From: Chryseobacterium sp. Bi04
GTDB taxonomy: Bacteria > Bacteroidota > Bacteroidia > Flavobacteriales > Weeksellaceae
Length of the DNA stretch: 64,000 bases
Assembly: GCF_918698085.1 (NCBI RefSeq)
Contig: NZ_CAKKLP010000003.1
Span: forward strand, 124,001 to 188,000
Reading direction: 5' to 3'
Part shown: in pieces, positions 44,637 through 53,467 of the stretch
How positions within the stretch are numbered: the stretch's first letter is position 1
Layout of the letters: every line of letters starts with the position of its first letter
Translations under genes and position numbers: made by a program
Notes under the pieces: model-generated
Seen by the model: the letters and a program-made list of their open reading frames with translations, nothing else
The model's database searches: none
Told to the model about the DNA's origin: nothing

Positions 44637-45974
44637 TTATAAGTTTCCAATCGTATATTGGAGTTGGTAGTATTTTAATTGTCGGTTAATTTTTACAGAA
44701 ATAAGATTAGATTCAGCTTCCAGATAGGTGTTGTCGGCATCTATGAGTTCTGTGATCAGGCTTAATTTATTGGCATATTTTGTTCTTACAATACGGTAAT
44801 TTTCTTTAGCCTGATCAATGGCCTCTTCAGCTATTTTTACTTTCTGGTCGGTTTCTTCAAACTTTTTATAGGCTTCATATACACTGTGCCGGATCTTCTC
44901 GTCGTTTTCCTCAATCTGGAGTTTGGCAAGGTCAATATTCTCTTTGGTTTCCTGCATTTTGTATTTATTTTTATACAGATTTTCAATAGGATAGGTAAGG
45001 TTCATTCCAATCATTCCCAAACGGTAGGCATAAGGCTCGGGAGGAAAAAACATCATATTCGGATATTTTAAGAAATATTCTCCACCTGCTGTAATTTTAG
45101 GTAAATAATTGGCTTTAGTGATCTTCCGGTCGAGTTCTTTTAAAGAAAGATTCTTATGTGTAATGTCTACAGACTCATTTTTATGCAAAGCAGTTTCGGT
45201 AAGTTCTTCAACATAGGGAATAGCTACTTTATCTGAGATCAGGTCCTTTGTGTCTACATGCATTTCCTGGTTTTCCGGAAGAGAAAGTATGGTTTTCAGC
45301 TTATGCTCTGCAATCTGAATATCATTATCAAGTTCCGTCCAGCTCATTTTATGGTTAGATAGTTGTAAAGAAGTTCTCAGGACTTCATTTACGGTAACTA
45401 CACCATTGGCCTTTAATGCTTTTACCTGTTTGATATTTACAGAATCCTCTTTCATTTTGTCATTGATAAGACTTTGCTGTTCTTTTAAATGGTGAATCTG
45501 TAGAAAAGCGGTAATAATCTCCATAGTAAGCTGTCTTTCATCCAGATGTGTTCTCAAAGCTGAAATTTCAGTATCAATAGCTGCTTTCTTTTCAGTATTT
45601 TTTATTCTCCCTCCCATATATACAGGAATTGAAGCTGATAAAGTAAAATCGTACATTCCGTTGATAACATCATATTTTGTAGCTTCATTGAATACGCCAT
45701 TTTGATGCTGAAAAAGATTGGTCACCTGATTATAGCTGGTGTGAAACTCAATGTCCGGAAGCTTTTCCATTTTAAGATCTTTCTCTTTGGTAACAGACAT
45801 TTCCTGTTTTAAATGACTTATCAGAATGTTCTTGTTGTTTTTCAGCCCAATGCCTACAGCATCCTGCAAACTGAGATGGCGGTAATCGATCACTTGTGTA
45901 TGTAAAAGATTGCTTGTCAATAATAAGCACAACGCAATGCATTGATATTTACATGCGTTAAATATCATATTCAT
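44637..45974 (-). CDS. TolC-family outer-membrane efflux protein
   Basis: 445 residues. A signal peptide (YQCIALCLLLTSNLLHTQ) is followed by two repeats of the OEP type with long helices (SLQDAVGIGLKNNKNILISH; ENYRIVRTKYANKLSLITEL near the end). The repeated helix-strand layout is typical of TolC trimers. It exports the cargo of the MFS/HlyD pair across the outer membrane. First gene of the efflux operon, with a -7 box at 46016-46023. It is divergent from the AraC-type gene at 46111. Confidence 0.9.
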   Translation of the reverse strand: MNMIFNACKYQCIALCLLLTSNLLHTQVIDYRHLSLQDAVGIGLKNNKNILISHLKQEMSVTKEKDLKMEKLPDIEFHTSYNQVTNLFQHQNGVFNEATKYDVINGMYDFTLSASIPVYMGGRIKNTEKKAAIDTEISALRTHLDERQLTMEIITAFLQIHHLKEQQSLINDKMKEDSVNIKQVKALKANGVVTVNEVLRTSLQLSNHKMSWTELDNDIQIAEHKLKTILSLPENQEMHVDTKDLISDKVAIPYVEELTETALHKNESVDITHKNLSLKELDRKITKANYLPKITAGGEYFLKYPNMMFFPPEPYAYRLGMIGMNLTYPIENLYKNKYKMQETKENIDLAKLQIEENDEKIRHSVYEAYKKFEETDQKVKIAEEAIDQAKENYRIVRTKYANKLSLITELIDADNTYLEAESNLISVKINRQLKYYQLQYTIGNL

Positions 45975-46015
45975 AATTTATTTAAAGGATTTTTGCTAAA
46001 ATGATTTTGATGCGG

Positions 46016-46023
46016 CAAAGTTA
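46016..46023 (-). promoter_or_regulatory. -7 box for the efflux operon
   Basis: On the minus strand TAACTTTG matches TAnnTTTG, 41 bases before the ATG at 45974. The divergent AraC gene starts 88 bases away, so a regulator site may lie here, though I do not see a clear one. Confidence 0.4.
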
Positions 46024-46110
46024 CGGCGACAGGCATATGACCCTATTTGTGAAAACAGAAAAAGATTTGTTCATTTACGCCAATTTAATTTTTCTTCTTA
46101 CCTTTACCTC

Positions 46111-46914
46111 ATGAATGACAGCCATTTTAAGGCAGTAGAAGAAGAAGATGCCGAATTTTACATATATCACGTGCTCACAGGAGATGTCACAACAGAAATA
46201 CACTATCACAGTTCAGCACAGTTGATCTATGCCGAAGGAGGTATTGTCCATGTTTTTACAGATCAGAAACACTGGTATCTACCGGCAAGGTGTTTTATGT
46301 GGATTCCGGCAGGAACACCTCATTATATTTTTTCAACCAGTCCGAAAGTGGATCTTTATAATTTTTATTTTAAAAAAGAGGTGGATGAAAATGGCCGTTT
46401 TAATGAAATTAATATCTATTCCGTTAATAACTTAGCTCGGGAAATGATTTTATATACAAAAGAATGGGATGGGAAAATCACAAAAAATAACGGATCTAAA
46501 TATAATTTTCTCAAAGCTTTAAAAGGTGTTTTTTTAGAAAAAATGGATGAAAAACTGGCTTTCCCTGTTCAGCATCCTTTTCCTAAAGATGAAACACTGC
46601 TGAAAATTGCAAAATACATTCATGCCAATCTTGAAAAACCCCTTACTATTGAATTTACAGCTAAAGAATTCGGAATGAGCACAAGAACCCTTTCCAGGAA
46701 ATTTAAAGAGATTTTAGGGATGAATTATGTCCGTTTTTTAAGAGCTTTAAGGATCACCCGCTCTCTTGAACTTATGCTGGAAGGAAAATACAATATGTAT
46801 GAAATAGCGATGATGGTTGGCTACAATAGCTTATCTTCTTTCAGCAATATCTTCAAAAAAATAATAGGGGTACCTCCTACGGAATATCAGCAGAAACTGA
46901 GAGGTGACGGGTAA
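46111..46914 (+). CDS. AraC-family transcriptional regulator
   Basis: 267 residues. An N-terminal cupin-like sensor region (HVLTGDVTTEIHYHSSAQLIYAE split over strands, then RCFMWIPAGTPHYIF). The C-terminal double helix-turn-helix at about residues 165-267 is AKEFGMSTRTLSRKFKEILG and YEIAMMVGYNSLSSFSNIFKK, with the usual AraC ending GVPPTEYQQKLR. It is divergent from the TolC-HlyD-MFS operon and is the likely regulator of it. Confidence 0.9.
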   Translation: MNDSHFKAVEEEDAEFYIYHVLTGDVTTEIHYHSSAQLIYAEGGIVHVFTDQKHWYLPARCFMWIPAGTPHYIFSTSPKVDLYNFYFKKEVDENGRFNEINIYSVNNLAREMILYTKEWDGKITKNNGSKYNFLKALKGVFLEKMDEKLAFPVQHPFPKDETLLKIAKYIHANLEKPLTIEFTAKEFGMSTRTLSRKFKEILGMNYVRFLRALRITRSLELMLEGKYNMYEIAMMVGYNSLSSFSNIFKKIIGVPPTEYQQKLRGDG

Positions 46915-46989
46915 GTAACGTAAAGTGGAAGCATCTTGGATATGAATACATAGAGATTATATGCAGAGCAATAAGGAAATATATATTGC

Positions 46990-47019
46990 ACAAAAAAACC
47001 ACTTCAGGTGAAGTGGTTC
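46990..47019 (-). terminator. Terminator after rplI
   Basis: A perfect 9-bp stem (46997-47005 with 47010-47018) around a 4-base loop, followed by a run of T on the minus strand. It closes the ribosomal protein group. Confidence 0.85.
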
Positions 47020-47041
47020 AGTATATTTTGAAAACAGCTTA

Positions 47042-47554
47042 TTAAGCTTCTTCTTCAGTTTTAGGAGCTTCCTTCTTTGCAGGAGCCGGAGCTGCTGGAG
47101 CAGGAGGAGCGTCAGAAACGATATCGAATTCAAAATTGTATTCAACATTTCTGTGTAGTCTGATATTAGCCGTAACTTTACCAGTTCTTTTAATAGTGTT
47201 TCCTGGGATTTTGATGTATTTCTTCTCTACAGAAACTCCAGCCTTAGCAAGAGCAGCAGAAAGATCTCCATTGTTGATAGATCCGAATAATTTGTCACCA
47301 GAACCTACTTTTGCAGGAATAGTAATAGAAGTTTTCTTTAATTGATCTACTACACCGTTAGCAGCAGCAATTAATTTAGCTTCTTCTTCTTTTCTAGCTT
47401 CCAAAGTAGCCTCTAGAGCTGCTTTGTTTTTAGGAGTAGCTAAAAGAGCAATTCCTTGAGGAAGTAAGAAGTTTCTGGCATAACCAGGTTTTACACTTAC
47501 TGTATCAAACTCAAGTCCTAAGTTTTCTACGTCTTTTTTTAGAATAATATCCAT
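47042..47554 (-). CDS. rplI: 50S ribosomal protein L9
   Basis: 170 residues. The N-terminal domain (MDIILKKDVENLGLEFDTVSVKPGYARNFLLP pattern, with a KPGYARNFLLPQGIA core) is the L9 signature, followed by the long connecting helix (ALEATLEARKEEEAKLIAAA) and the C-terminal domain. It binds 23S rRNA at the base of the L1 stalk. It has an extra tail after about residue 150, rich in Ala, Pro, Lys and Glu, which is longer than the usual 148-150 residue protein. A hairpin with a T-run (47681-47713) lies between rpsR and this gene. Confidence 0.96.
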   Translation of the reverse strand: MDIILKKDVENLGLEFDTVSVKPGYARNFLLPQGIALLATPKNKAALEATLEARKEEEAKLIAAANGVVDQLKKTSITIPAKVGSGDKLFGSINNGDLSAALAKAGVSVEKKYIKIPGNTIKRTGKVTANIRLHRNVEYNFEFDIVSDAPPAPAAPAPAKKEAPKTEEEA

Positions 47555-47680
47555 TGTTGTTGTCCGTTTTTTAGTTTTAGAGAAAAGAACAAAGAAAAAA
47601 GAAAAAAGACTGATGTCTTAGAAATTATTTCTTTCCTTTAATCTAAAAATCGTTAGAATTAATTATTTATTCAGCAACTT

Positions 47681-47713
47681 AAAAAAAGAGAAAATGACCG
47701 AAGCCTTTTCTCT
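47681..47713 (-). terminator. Hairpin with a TTCG-type loop between rpsR and rplI
   Basis: On the minus strand AGAGAAAA pairs with TTTTCTCT, extended by GGC/GTC around a TTCG loop with one bulged A, then followed by a run of T. It looks like a terminator or attenuator, so rplI may be expressed less than rpsF-rpsR or from another promoter. Confidence 0.55.
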
Positions 47714-47735
47714 CTCTTCTTGTTTCTTTTGTATC

Positions 47736-48038
47736 TTACTTTAATAAGTCAGCTACGTAAGGTAATAAAGATAAGTGTCTTGCTCTTTTAATAGCAGCAG
47801 AAACTTTTCTTTGATATTTTAAAGAAGTACCAGTGTATCTTCTTGGTAAAATTTTACCTTGCTCGTTAACGAACTGTAATAAGAAATCAGCATCTTTGTA
47901 ATCAACATGCTTAATTCCGTATTTTTTGAATCTACAATATTTCTTTTCAGATTTTGTATTGATATCAAGCGGAGTAAGGAATTTTACTTCTGATTCTCCT
48001 CCAGCTGAGGCTTGTTTAGCCATTTCATCTATTGCCAT
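47736..48038 (-). CDS. rpsR: 30S ribosomal protein S18
   Basis: 100 residues, a little longer than the usual 75-80 because of an N-terminal extension ([20 protein letters not shown]). The core [36 protein letters not shown] pattern, ending [14 protein letters not shown], is clear S18. It forms a pair with S6 on the 30S platform. It starts 31 bases downstream of rpsF. Confidence 0.96.
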   Translation of the reverse strand: MAIDEMAKQASAGGESEVKFLTPLDINTKSEKKYCRFKKYGIKHVDYKDADFLLQFVNEQGKILPRRYTGTSLKYQRKVSAAIKRARHLSLLPYVADLLK

Positions 48039-48069
48039 GTCTTGTCTTTTTAAAAAATAGGGTTAATAA

Positions 48070-48411
48070 TTAAGCTTTAGCTGCTTTTACTTTAGTTCTT
48101 CTAGTTACAGCGTACTCAACAGCATGTTTGTCAAGTTTTGTAGTAAGGTAACGGATTACTCTCTCGTCACGCTTAAATGCTAATTCTAAATCAGCTACTA
48201 CAGTACCTTCTCCTTTGAATTCGATTAAAGTATAGAACCCGTTCTTTTTCAATTGGATAGGGTAAGCTAATTTTTTTAATCCCCAGTTTTCTTTAGCAAC
48301 GATTTCGCAGTTCTTTTCTTTGATAAGATCTACATACTTGTTCACTGCTTCCTCTACCTGTGACTCAGATAGAACGGGAGTTAAAATGAAAACAGTTTCG
48401 TAATTGTTCAT
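48070..48411 (-). CDS. rpsF: 30S ribosomal protein S6
   Basis: 113 residues. [18 protein letters not shown] at the start, [21 protein letters not shown] in the middle and [16 protein letters not shown] near the end are S6 signatures. It is the first gene of the rpsF-rpsR-rplI group, with a -7 box at 48446-48453. Confidence 0.96.
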   Translation of the reverse strand: MNNYETVFILTPVLSESQVEEAVNKYVDLIKEKNCEIVAKENWGLKKLAYPIQLKKNGFYTLIEFKGEGTVVADLELAFKRDERVIRYLTTKLDKHAVEYAVTRRTKVKAAKA

Positions 48412-48445
48412 AATGTTAAATGAATTTGTTAATTATTTCGAGGTG

Positions 48446-48453
48446 CAAAATTA
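48446..48453 (-). promoter_or_regulatory. -7 box for rpsF-rpsR-rplI
   Basis: On the minus strand TAATTTTG matches TAnnTTTG, 34 bases before the ATG at 48411. The short leader is a candidate site for feedback control by S6-S18, but I could not make out a conserved structure. Confidence 0.5.
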
Positions 48454-48546
48454 GAGAATATATTTATAATATACAATAGTAGTGGTGAAATAATTGGGAA
48501 TTGAAAATTGTAATGTGCGGAAAATTGGAATAGAATCTAACCCAAA

Positions 48547-49899
48547 CTAATCCTTTTCTCTGATTTCCGTTAAAAAATTTACCTTCAGTATATCATACAG
48601 CGAATGTCTGCTTACCAAAATAGAGGCAATAGAAGATACCATTCCCGCAAGCATTAAATGAAAAATCAATGAATGCCTGTCGGTCATTTCCAGAACAATA
48701 ATCGCTGAAGTAAACGGAGCTCTTGTAATCCCTGTCAGGAAAGCAACCATTCCGGCGAGAATCACCACATTGGTTTCGTTGGGGGTGAGATGGATAGCTC
48801 CTGAGATTACAGAACCTATACTTGCACCTGCGGTGAGAGCAGGTGCGAAAATACCGCCTGCACCTCCTGATGTAAAAGACAGGGCTGGACCAAGCATTCT
48901 TAAAATCGGCACATACCAGTCTTCATGTTTATCTTTGGTGAAAAGAACACGCTCCATAATCTCTTTTCCGGAACCCAGAATTTCCCTGTTGATAAAGTAA
49001 GCAATAGAGGCAATAACCAGGGCGCAAATGATCAGGAACAGAACAGTGGCTTTATCTGTTTTCAGTTTTTTCTTTTTCCAGCCATTGATTCTGAGCATGA
49101 TAACGGAAAGCTGGCTTGCCAGAATACCTGCAGTTCCTGCAACAAGTACAATGGGGAACATAATGAGCAAAGAAACATCATGCGTTTTAGGATACCCTAA
49201 ATAGAGATAAGATCCAGCCAATGTCTGGGCGGTAAGGCCGGCAATAATAACGGCTGTAAATAAAGCCGTTTTAAAATAATTGATATGGGTTTTTGAAAGT
49301 TCTTCTACTGCAAATACAATTCCTCCCAACGGAGTATTAAAAGCGGCAGCAAGTCCTGCAGCTGCTCCGGTCATGATCATATTTTTTTTGGAGATCTTTG
49401 GCCACCATTCAGGAAGGTATTCATTTACTTTTCTGAAAACAGAACCTGCAATTTGAATTGTAGGACCTTCACGTCCTACAGCACCTCCGCCAATTACTAA
49501 AATGACGGAAGATAGAATTTTGAAAAAAATAATTTTAAGACTTAAAAGGCTTCTGATCTTTTTATGTTCCTTCGGATTGGCAAGTTCTACAGCTGCCATT
49601 ACCTGTGGAATACCACTTCCTTTAGCATTGGGTGCAAATTCCTTTACCAGCCACCAGGAAAGTACAAATCCAACAGGTGCTATAATAAAGATCATCCATG
49701 CATGCCAGTCAAAAATAAGATTCATCAGGTTTTCACCCCATGCAAATATTTTGGCATACAATACAGCAAAAAATCCGGTAATAACAGATCCTATCCAAAA
49801 GGGAATAGCTTGAAGCAGATTATATTTTAGCTGCTCATTTCGAATATTGTCAAAAGATTTTTTAACGGATCTCCGTATAAAAGCAAGGATTTTCAGCAT
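48547..49899 (-). CDS. ClC-family chloride channel or transporter
   Basis: 450 residues with many membrane helices. The ClC selectivity motifs are all present: GSGIPQV, GREGPTIQ with the gating Glu, and GGIFAPAL, with TGITRAPFTSAI near the end. There are no C-terminal CBS domains. The gating Glu suggests either a channel or an H+/Cl- exchanger. Not clearly linked to neighbours. Confidence 0.93.
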   Translation of the reverse strand: MLKILAFIRRSVKKSFDNIRNEQLKYNLLQAIPFWIGSVITGFFAVLYAKIFAWGENLMNLIFDWHAWMIFIIAPVGFVLSWWLVKEFAPNAKGSGIPQVMAAVELANPKEHKKIRSLLSLKIIFFKILSSVILVIGGGAVGREGPTIQIAGSVFRKVNEYLPEWWPKISKKNMIMTGAAAGLAAAFNTPLGGIVFAVEELSKTHINYFKTALFTAVIIAGLTAQTLAGSYLYLGYPKTHDVSLLIMFPIVLVAGTAGILASQLSVIMLRINGWKKKKLKTDKATVLFLIICALVIASIAYFINREILGSGKEIMERVLFTKDKHEDWYVPILRMLGPALSFTSGGAGGIFAPALTAGASIGSVISGAIHLTPNETNVVILAGMVAFLTGITRAPFTSAIIVLEMTDRHSLIFHLMLAGMVSSIASILVSRHSLYDILKVNFLTEIREKD

Positions 49900-50532
49900 T
49901 TGTCTATTTTCTGGGGTGAAATTACGGTAAAATTTTGAAAATTATATTTAATGAAAACGGATCAGGTGCAAAAGTTGGGGAGTAACATCAACTACATCAA
50001 TACAGTTTCTCTTTGACGCAAAGTTCTATTTTTATTACGCTTGATTTTTAAGTGAGCCAAGAATGAATCGATTAGAAATCGATTTTGATGAAGCTAACTT
50101 TTTTATATCGCTTATTCAGCGACAAAGTCGCCTTTCTTTGCTTTCTTACAATAGAGCATCCGAATTATTTTTCCTTTGCGTGAATAAAAGGTTATTTCCA
50201 TCCTATTTTCAAGTCAAAATATAAAAATTACATATTTAATGTTATCCAAACAAGAAGTTTTAGTTTGATCCAATTTGCTTAGTCCACAACTTTTGAGACT
50301 GATCCATGAAAACTTTAGAAATTAAATTTTTTCATTCCCAACAGTTGTGTTCGATGAATCTGTTACCATAATCAGGTTTCCTATAAAAACAAAATTTCAC
50401 CCGTTACTAAGTGAGATTCCGATTTTAGTTCTTGATAAACTTAGAGCTTATCTCTCAATCTGATGTCATAAAAACAGGTACCGTTACAATACAAAACAGG
50501 CTTCCAAAAATGAAAGCCTGCTGTAGTTTATT
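49900..50532. other. Intergenic stretch without a recognised gene
   Basis: 633 bases between the ClC gene and the membrane protein gene at 50533. I see no convincing coding frame. It holds a small hairpin GCGAC-AAA-GTCGC (about 50120-50132) and two copies of AATCGATT close together near 50075-50093. The terminator at 50492 marks its right end. The stretch may be a dispersed non-coding repeat in this genus or decayed DNA. Confidence 0.5.
50492..50520 (-). terminator. Terminator after the membrane protein pair
   Basis: A 7-bp stem (50497-50503 with 50514-50520) followed by TTTTG on the minus strand. Confidence 0.6.
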
Positions 50533-50880
50533 TTATGATCCGCCCAAGATGACGGCAGCACCTATTCCATAGATCAATAAGAGAATAAGAGTGAAAGTTA
50601 AATTAACATTCCTCAGTTTTAGTTTTTCATTGCCCTGAAGAATAGCCATTTCAATAATGATGAAAAGAAGCCATACAGCATGAAATATCATCATAAAGAA
50701 AAGATAACCCAGAACGTCCCAGCCTTTAGCTTGAGTCATTGCAATAAAAAAAACAATACTTCCAAAAATAAGCGCTGCAAGACGTATCAAGATATGATTC
50801 TTTACGTTTTGGTCGGCAGGCTGAATGTTTTTTTCTTCGTCCTGTTTTATTTCAAAAAGTTCCCTGAGTTCACGATTCAT
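50533..50880 (-). CDS. Unknown integral membrane protein (three helices)
   Basis: 115 residues. After a charged N-terminus come three hydrophobic helices (ILIRLAALIFGSIVFFIAM; YLFFMMIFHAVWLLFIIIEM; TFTLILLLIYGIGAAVIL). No known domain. Its ATG overlaps the stop of the gene at 50877-51068 as ATGA, so the two are translationally coupled and probably work together. Confidence 0.6.
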   Translation of the reverse strand: MNRELRELFEIKQDEEKNIQPADQNVKNHILIRLAALIFGSIVFFIAMTQAKGWDVLGYLFFMMIFHAVWLLFIIIEMAILQGNEKLKLRNVNLTFTLILLLIYGIGAAVILGGS

Positions 50881-51068
50881 TCCTTTTGTTTATTGTATAA
50901 TTTAACGAAAAACTGCAGAATACCGATAAAACAGATAAGGTTTAAAACACCAAAAACGCGGAACAGTTCCATAGAGTAGAACTCAAAAAAACTGGAAATA
51001 AACTGAATAAGATCAATAAGAATAATGAGGCTTAGTGAAATTATTGCAATTAAAGTTGCGTTTTTCAT
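50877..51068 (-). CDS. Unknown small membrane protein (two helices)
   Basis: 63 residues: two hydrophobic segments (IAIISLSLIILIDLIQFI and LFRVFGVLNLICFIGILQFF) with a charged C-terminal end (KLYNKQKE). No recognised family. Its stop overlaps the start of the downstream three-helix protein by four bases, indicating coupling. Confidence 0.6.
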   Translation of the reverse strand: MKNATLIAIISLSLIILIDLIQFISSFFEFYSMELFRVFGVLNLICFIGILQFFVKLYNKQKE

Positions 51069-51137
51069 GTAATATCTGTTTGAGTGTTGGTTAAACTGTT
51101 ATTTTCTGGTAAATTTCAAAGGAACTATCTTCTGCTT

Positions 51138-52445
51138 TTAAACCTCAGTATTCAGATCCCAGTTTTCAAGATAATCATGCACATGCTTCAGCATCATTCC
51201 TCCTAAAGATCCGTCTACAACTCTGTGGTCATAAGAATGAGACATGAACATTAAGTTTCTGATCGCAATAACATCTCCATCTGCTGTTTCAAGAACTGCT
51301 GGTTTCTTAACGATAGCTCCAATTGCTAAAATAGCAACCTGAGGCTGAGGAATAATTGGAGTTCCCATAAGGTTTCCAAAGCTTCCTACGTTAGAGATTG
51401 TATAGGTTGCCCCTTGTGTATCTTCAGGTCTTAATTTTTTGTTTCTTGCTCTGTAAGCCAGGTCATTAATTGCTTTTGCAAGACCAGAAAGAGATAATTG
51501 ATCAGCATTTTTAATAACAGGCACAATAAGATTCCCATCCGGAAGGGCTGTAGCCATACCAATATTGATATTTTTCTTCTTGATGATATTGTCTCCACTG
51601 ATAGAAACATTGATCATTGGGAAGTCCTGAATTGCTTTTACAATCGCTTTTACGAAAATAGGCATGAAAGTCAGTTTTTCACCTTCACGTTTTTCGAAGA
51701 TCGCTTTGTTTTTGTTTCTCCATTTTACAACGTTGGTAACGTCTGTTTCTATGAAAGAAGTAACGTGTGGAGCAATATGTTTTGCTTTCACCATGTTTTC
51801 AGCGATGATCTTTCTCATTCTGTCCATTGGAATGATCTCATCACCTGCACTTACCGGAACTGTAGCTGCCGGAGCAGATACTGCTGGTTTCTGAGCAGGA
51901 GCAGCCTGTACCGGTGCTGCTTGCTGAGCCGGCTGGCTTCCTCTGTTGGCAACATAAGCCAATATATCTTCTTTGGTAATTCTTCCTTCCAAACCGCTTC
52001 CTTTGATAGACTTCAGCTCGGTTTCAGAAATGTTTTCCTGTTGTGCAATTGATTTTACAAGTGGAGATAAATAAAGGTCTCCTGAGAATTCTACATTTGA
52101 AGCAGCTACAGTTTGTAACGGCTCTTCAATTGTTTTTAATGTTTCAGTATCTGGAGTAGCAGCCGGAGTTTCCGTTTTTACTTCCTCCGATGCAGTACCT
52201 TCTCCTTCAATTTCTAAAATAGCAATGGCTTCACCAACTTTGGCAACTTCATCTTTTTGCTTTAAAATTTTCACGATTTTCCCCGAAACTGGTGTCGGAA
52301 CGTCTGAATCTACTTTATCTGTTGCAATTTCTACTACAGAGTCATCTTCTTTTACGTTATCACCTTCATTGAATAACCAAGTGATAATTGTCGCTTCCAT
52401 AACCCCTTCTCCCATGGAAGGAAGCAATAATTTGTATTCTGCCAT
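51138..52445 (-). CDS. Dihydrolipoamide acyltransferase (E2), 2-oxo acid dehydrogenase
   Basis: 435 residues. The lipoyl domain has EIATDKVDSDV with lipoyl Lys44. A linker follows, then an E1/E3-binding domain (LSPLVKSIAQQENISETEL), a second Ala/Pro/Gln-rich linker, and the catalytic domain ending in SHSYDHRVVDGSL with active-site His and Asp. This is a second E2 besides sucB; the lipoyl motif and E1-binding region suggest the branched-chain or pyruvate type rather than 2-oxoglutarate. No E1 or E3 gene is adjacent. A -7 box lies at 52466-52473. Confidence 0.9.
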   Translation of the reverse strand: MAEYKLLLPSMGEGVMEATIITWLFNEGDNVKEDDSVVEIATDKVDSDVPTPVSGKIVKILKQKDEVAKVGEAIAILEIEGEGTASEEVKTETPAATPDTETLKTIEEPLQTVAASNVEFSGDLYLSPLVKSIAQQENISETELKSIKGSGLEGRITKEDILAYVANRGSQPAQQAAPVQAAPAQKPAVSAPAATVPVSAGDEIIPMDRMRKIIAENMVKAKHIAPHVTSFIETDVTNVVKWRNKNKAIFEKREGEKLTFMPIFVKAIVKAIQDFPMINVSISGDNIIKKKNINIGMATALPDGNLIVPVIKNADQLSLSGLAKAINDLAYRARNKKLRPEDTQGATYTISNVGSFGNLMGTPIIPQPQVAILAIGAIVKKPAVLETADGDVIAIRNLMFMSHSYDHRVVDGSLGGMMLKHVHDYLENWDLNTEV

Positions 52446-52465
52446 TTTTGATTTTTAGATTTTGA

Positions 52466-52473
52466 CAAATATA
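52466..52473 (-). promoter_or_regulatory. -7 box for the second E2 gene
   Basis: On the minus strand TATATTTG matches TAnnTTTG, 20 bases before the ATG at 52445. Confidence 0.4.
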
Positions 52474-52508
52474 TAAAAAAAATCGGTTTTTTTATGAAAT
52501 ATATAATT

Positions 52509-53336
52509 TTAGGAGAATTCAATATAGATATTCTCGCCTACATTCAATCCAAACAGGCTTTTGGCCCCGTTTTTCTTGCTCCCTTTATAGATGGTAAGTT
52601 CCAAAAGCTGACTGTCATTGAAGATTGCAGCAGATTGCCCATGGAATTCTGTCTCCCTTTCCCAGTCGGAAACCACTTCCGTATGGCTTGAAAATATTCT
52701 TGACAGGGTGAGATTTCTGAATTTTATCGTAAAACTTGTATAGGCTTTGCCGGCACTTTCAAAGAAATCTTTGCTGATATTTGAAATTATATTTCCGAAA
52801 TTATCAATATAAGTAACTTCCCCAATGATCATTCCTTCAGACTCATTAAGAACAGGTCTTGGGAACATCAGCTGTTTGGTGGTTTCTATTTTTCTTCCAA
52901 TTACTTCCGGCAATCCTCCATTAGCAAGATGTACGGCTGCAGGAACAAAAATATCAGTAGAGGTGAAGTCTATAACATCATCAAAACGGTTATTCAGCGT
53001 AATCTCATAGATTGCTTCAGGTTTGATATCAAAAAATATGAGGCTCAAAAGACCGTTGTCTGCTGCCAGAAAGTAAGAGCCGTCAGCTTTGTAAAGAATG
53101 TTTTTTCTTGATTTGTTGAAAAAACTGTCTACAGCAAGGATATGTATAGTTCCTTTTGGAAAATATTTATAGGCATTTCTTACAATGTATGAAGTTTGTA
53201 TAAGATTGAATGCCTGGATTTCGTGGGTTATATCAACAATATTAACCTCAGGGTTTAGAGACAGAATCTTGCCTTTCACAGCCGAAACTCTGTAATCTAA
53301 ATTTCCGAAATCCGAAGTAAGGGTAATAATTGACAT
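52509..53336 (-). CDS. DUF62 family protein (SAM hydrolase-type), unusual catalytic region
   Basis: 275 residues from the ATG at 53336; the frame extends to 53366 but that enters the promoter box. The start SIITLTSDFG and VKGKIL match the SAM hydroxide adenosyltransferase/halogenase family, which splits S-adenosylmethionine using an Asp-Arg-His set. Asp70 and Arg77 (VDSFFNKSR) have the right spacing. The usual FHGRD histidine region reads FTSTDIFVP here, so the His is replaced. Other Bacteroidota relatives, as I remember them, also lack it, so the reaction may differ. Confidence 0.8.
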   Translation of the reverse strand: MSIITLTSDFGNLDYRVSAVKGKILSLNPEVNIVDITHEIQAFNLIQTSYIVRNAYKYFPKGTIHILAVDSFFNKSRKNILYKADGSYFLAADNGLLSLIFFDIKPEAIYEITLNNRFDDVIDFTSTDIFVPAAVHLANGGLPEVIGRKIETTKQLMFPRPVLNESEGMIIGEVTYIDNFGNIISNISKDFFESAGKAYTSFTIKFRNLTLSRIFSSHTEVVSDWERETEFHGQSAAIFNDSQLLELTIYKGSKKNGAKSLFGLNVGENIYIEFS

Positions 53337-53363
53337 GAGCAATTTTAGAATAGTGAAGTATTG

Positions 53364-53371
53364 CAAAGTTA
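53364..53371 (-). promoter_or_regulatory. -7 box for the DUF62 gene
   Basis: On the minus strand TAACTTTG matches TAnnTTTG, 27 bases before the ATG at 53336. It overlaps the longest open frame and so supports the shorter start. Confidence 0.5.
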
Positions 53372-53467
53372 TTTAAAATAAAAAGAATGCCCGAAAGATT
53401 GTTGAAAAGAATTTGATATAAATTTGAAAAAAAGCTTTAATTTTAAAATCTAAAATAAAAATACTGC

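Noticed and set aside
51498..52052. 184-residue frame antisense to the second E2 gene
   Set aside because: Composition follows the reverse of the E2 coding bias and shows no domain; shadow frame.
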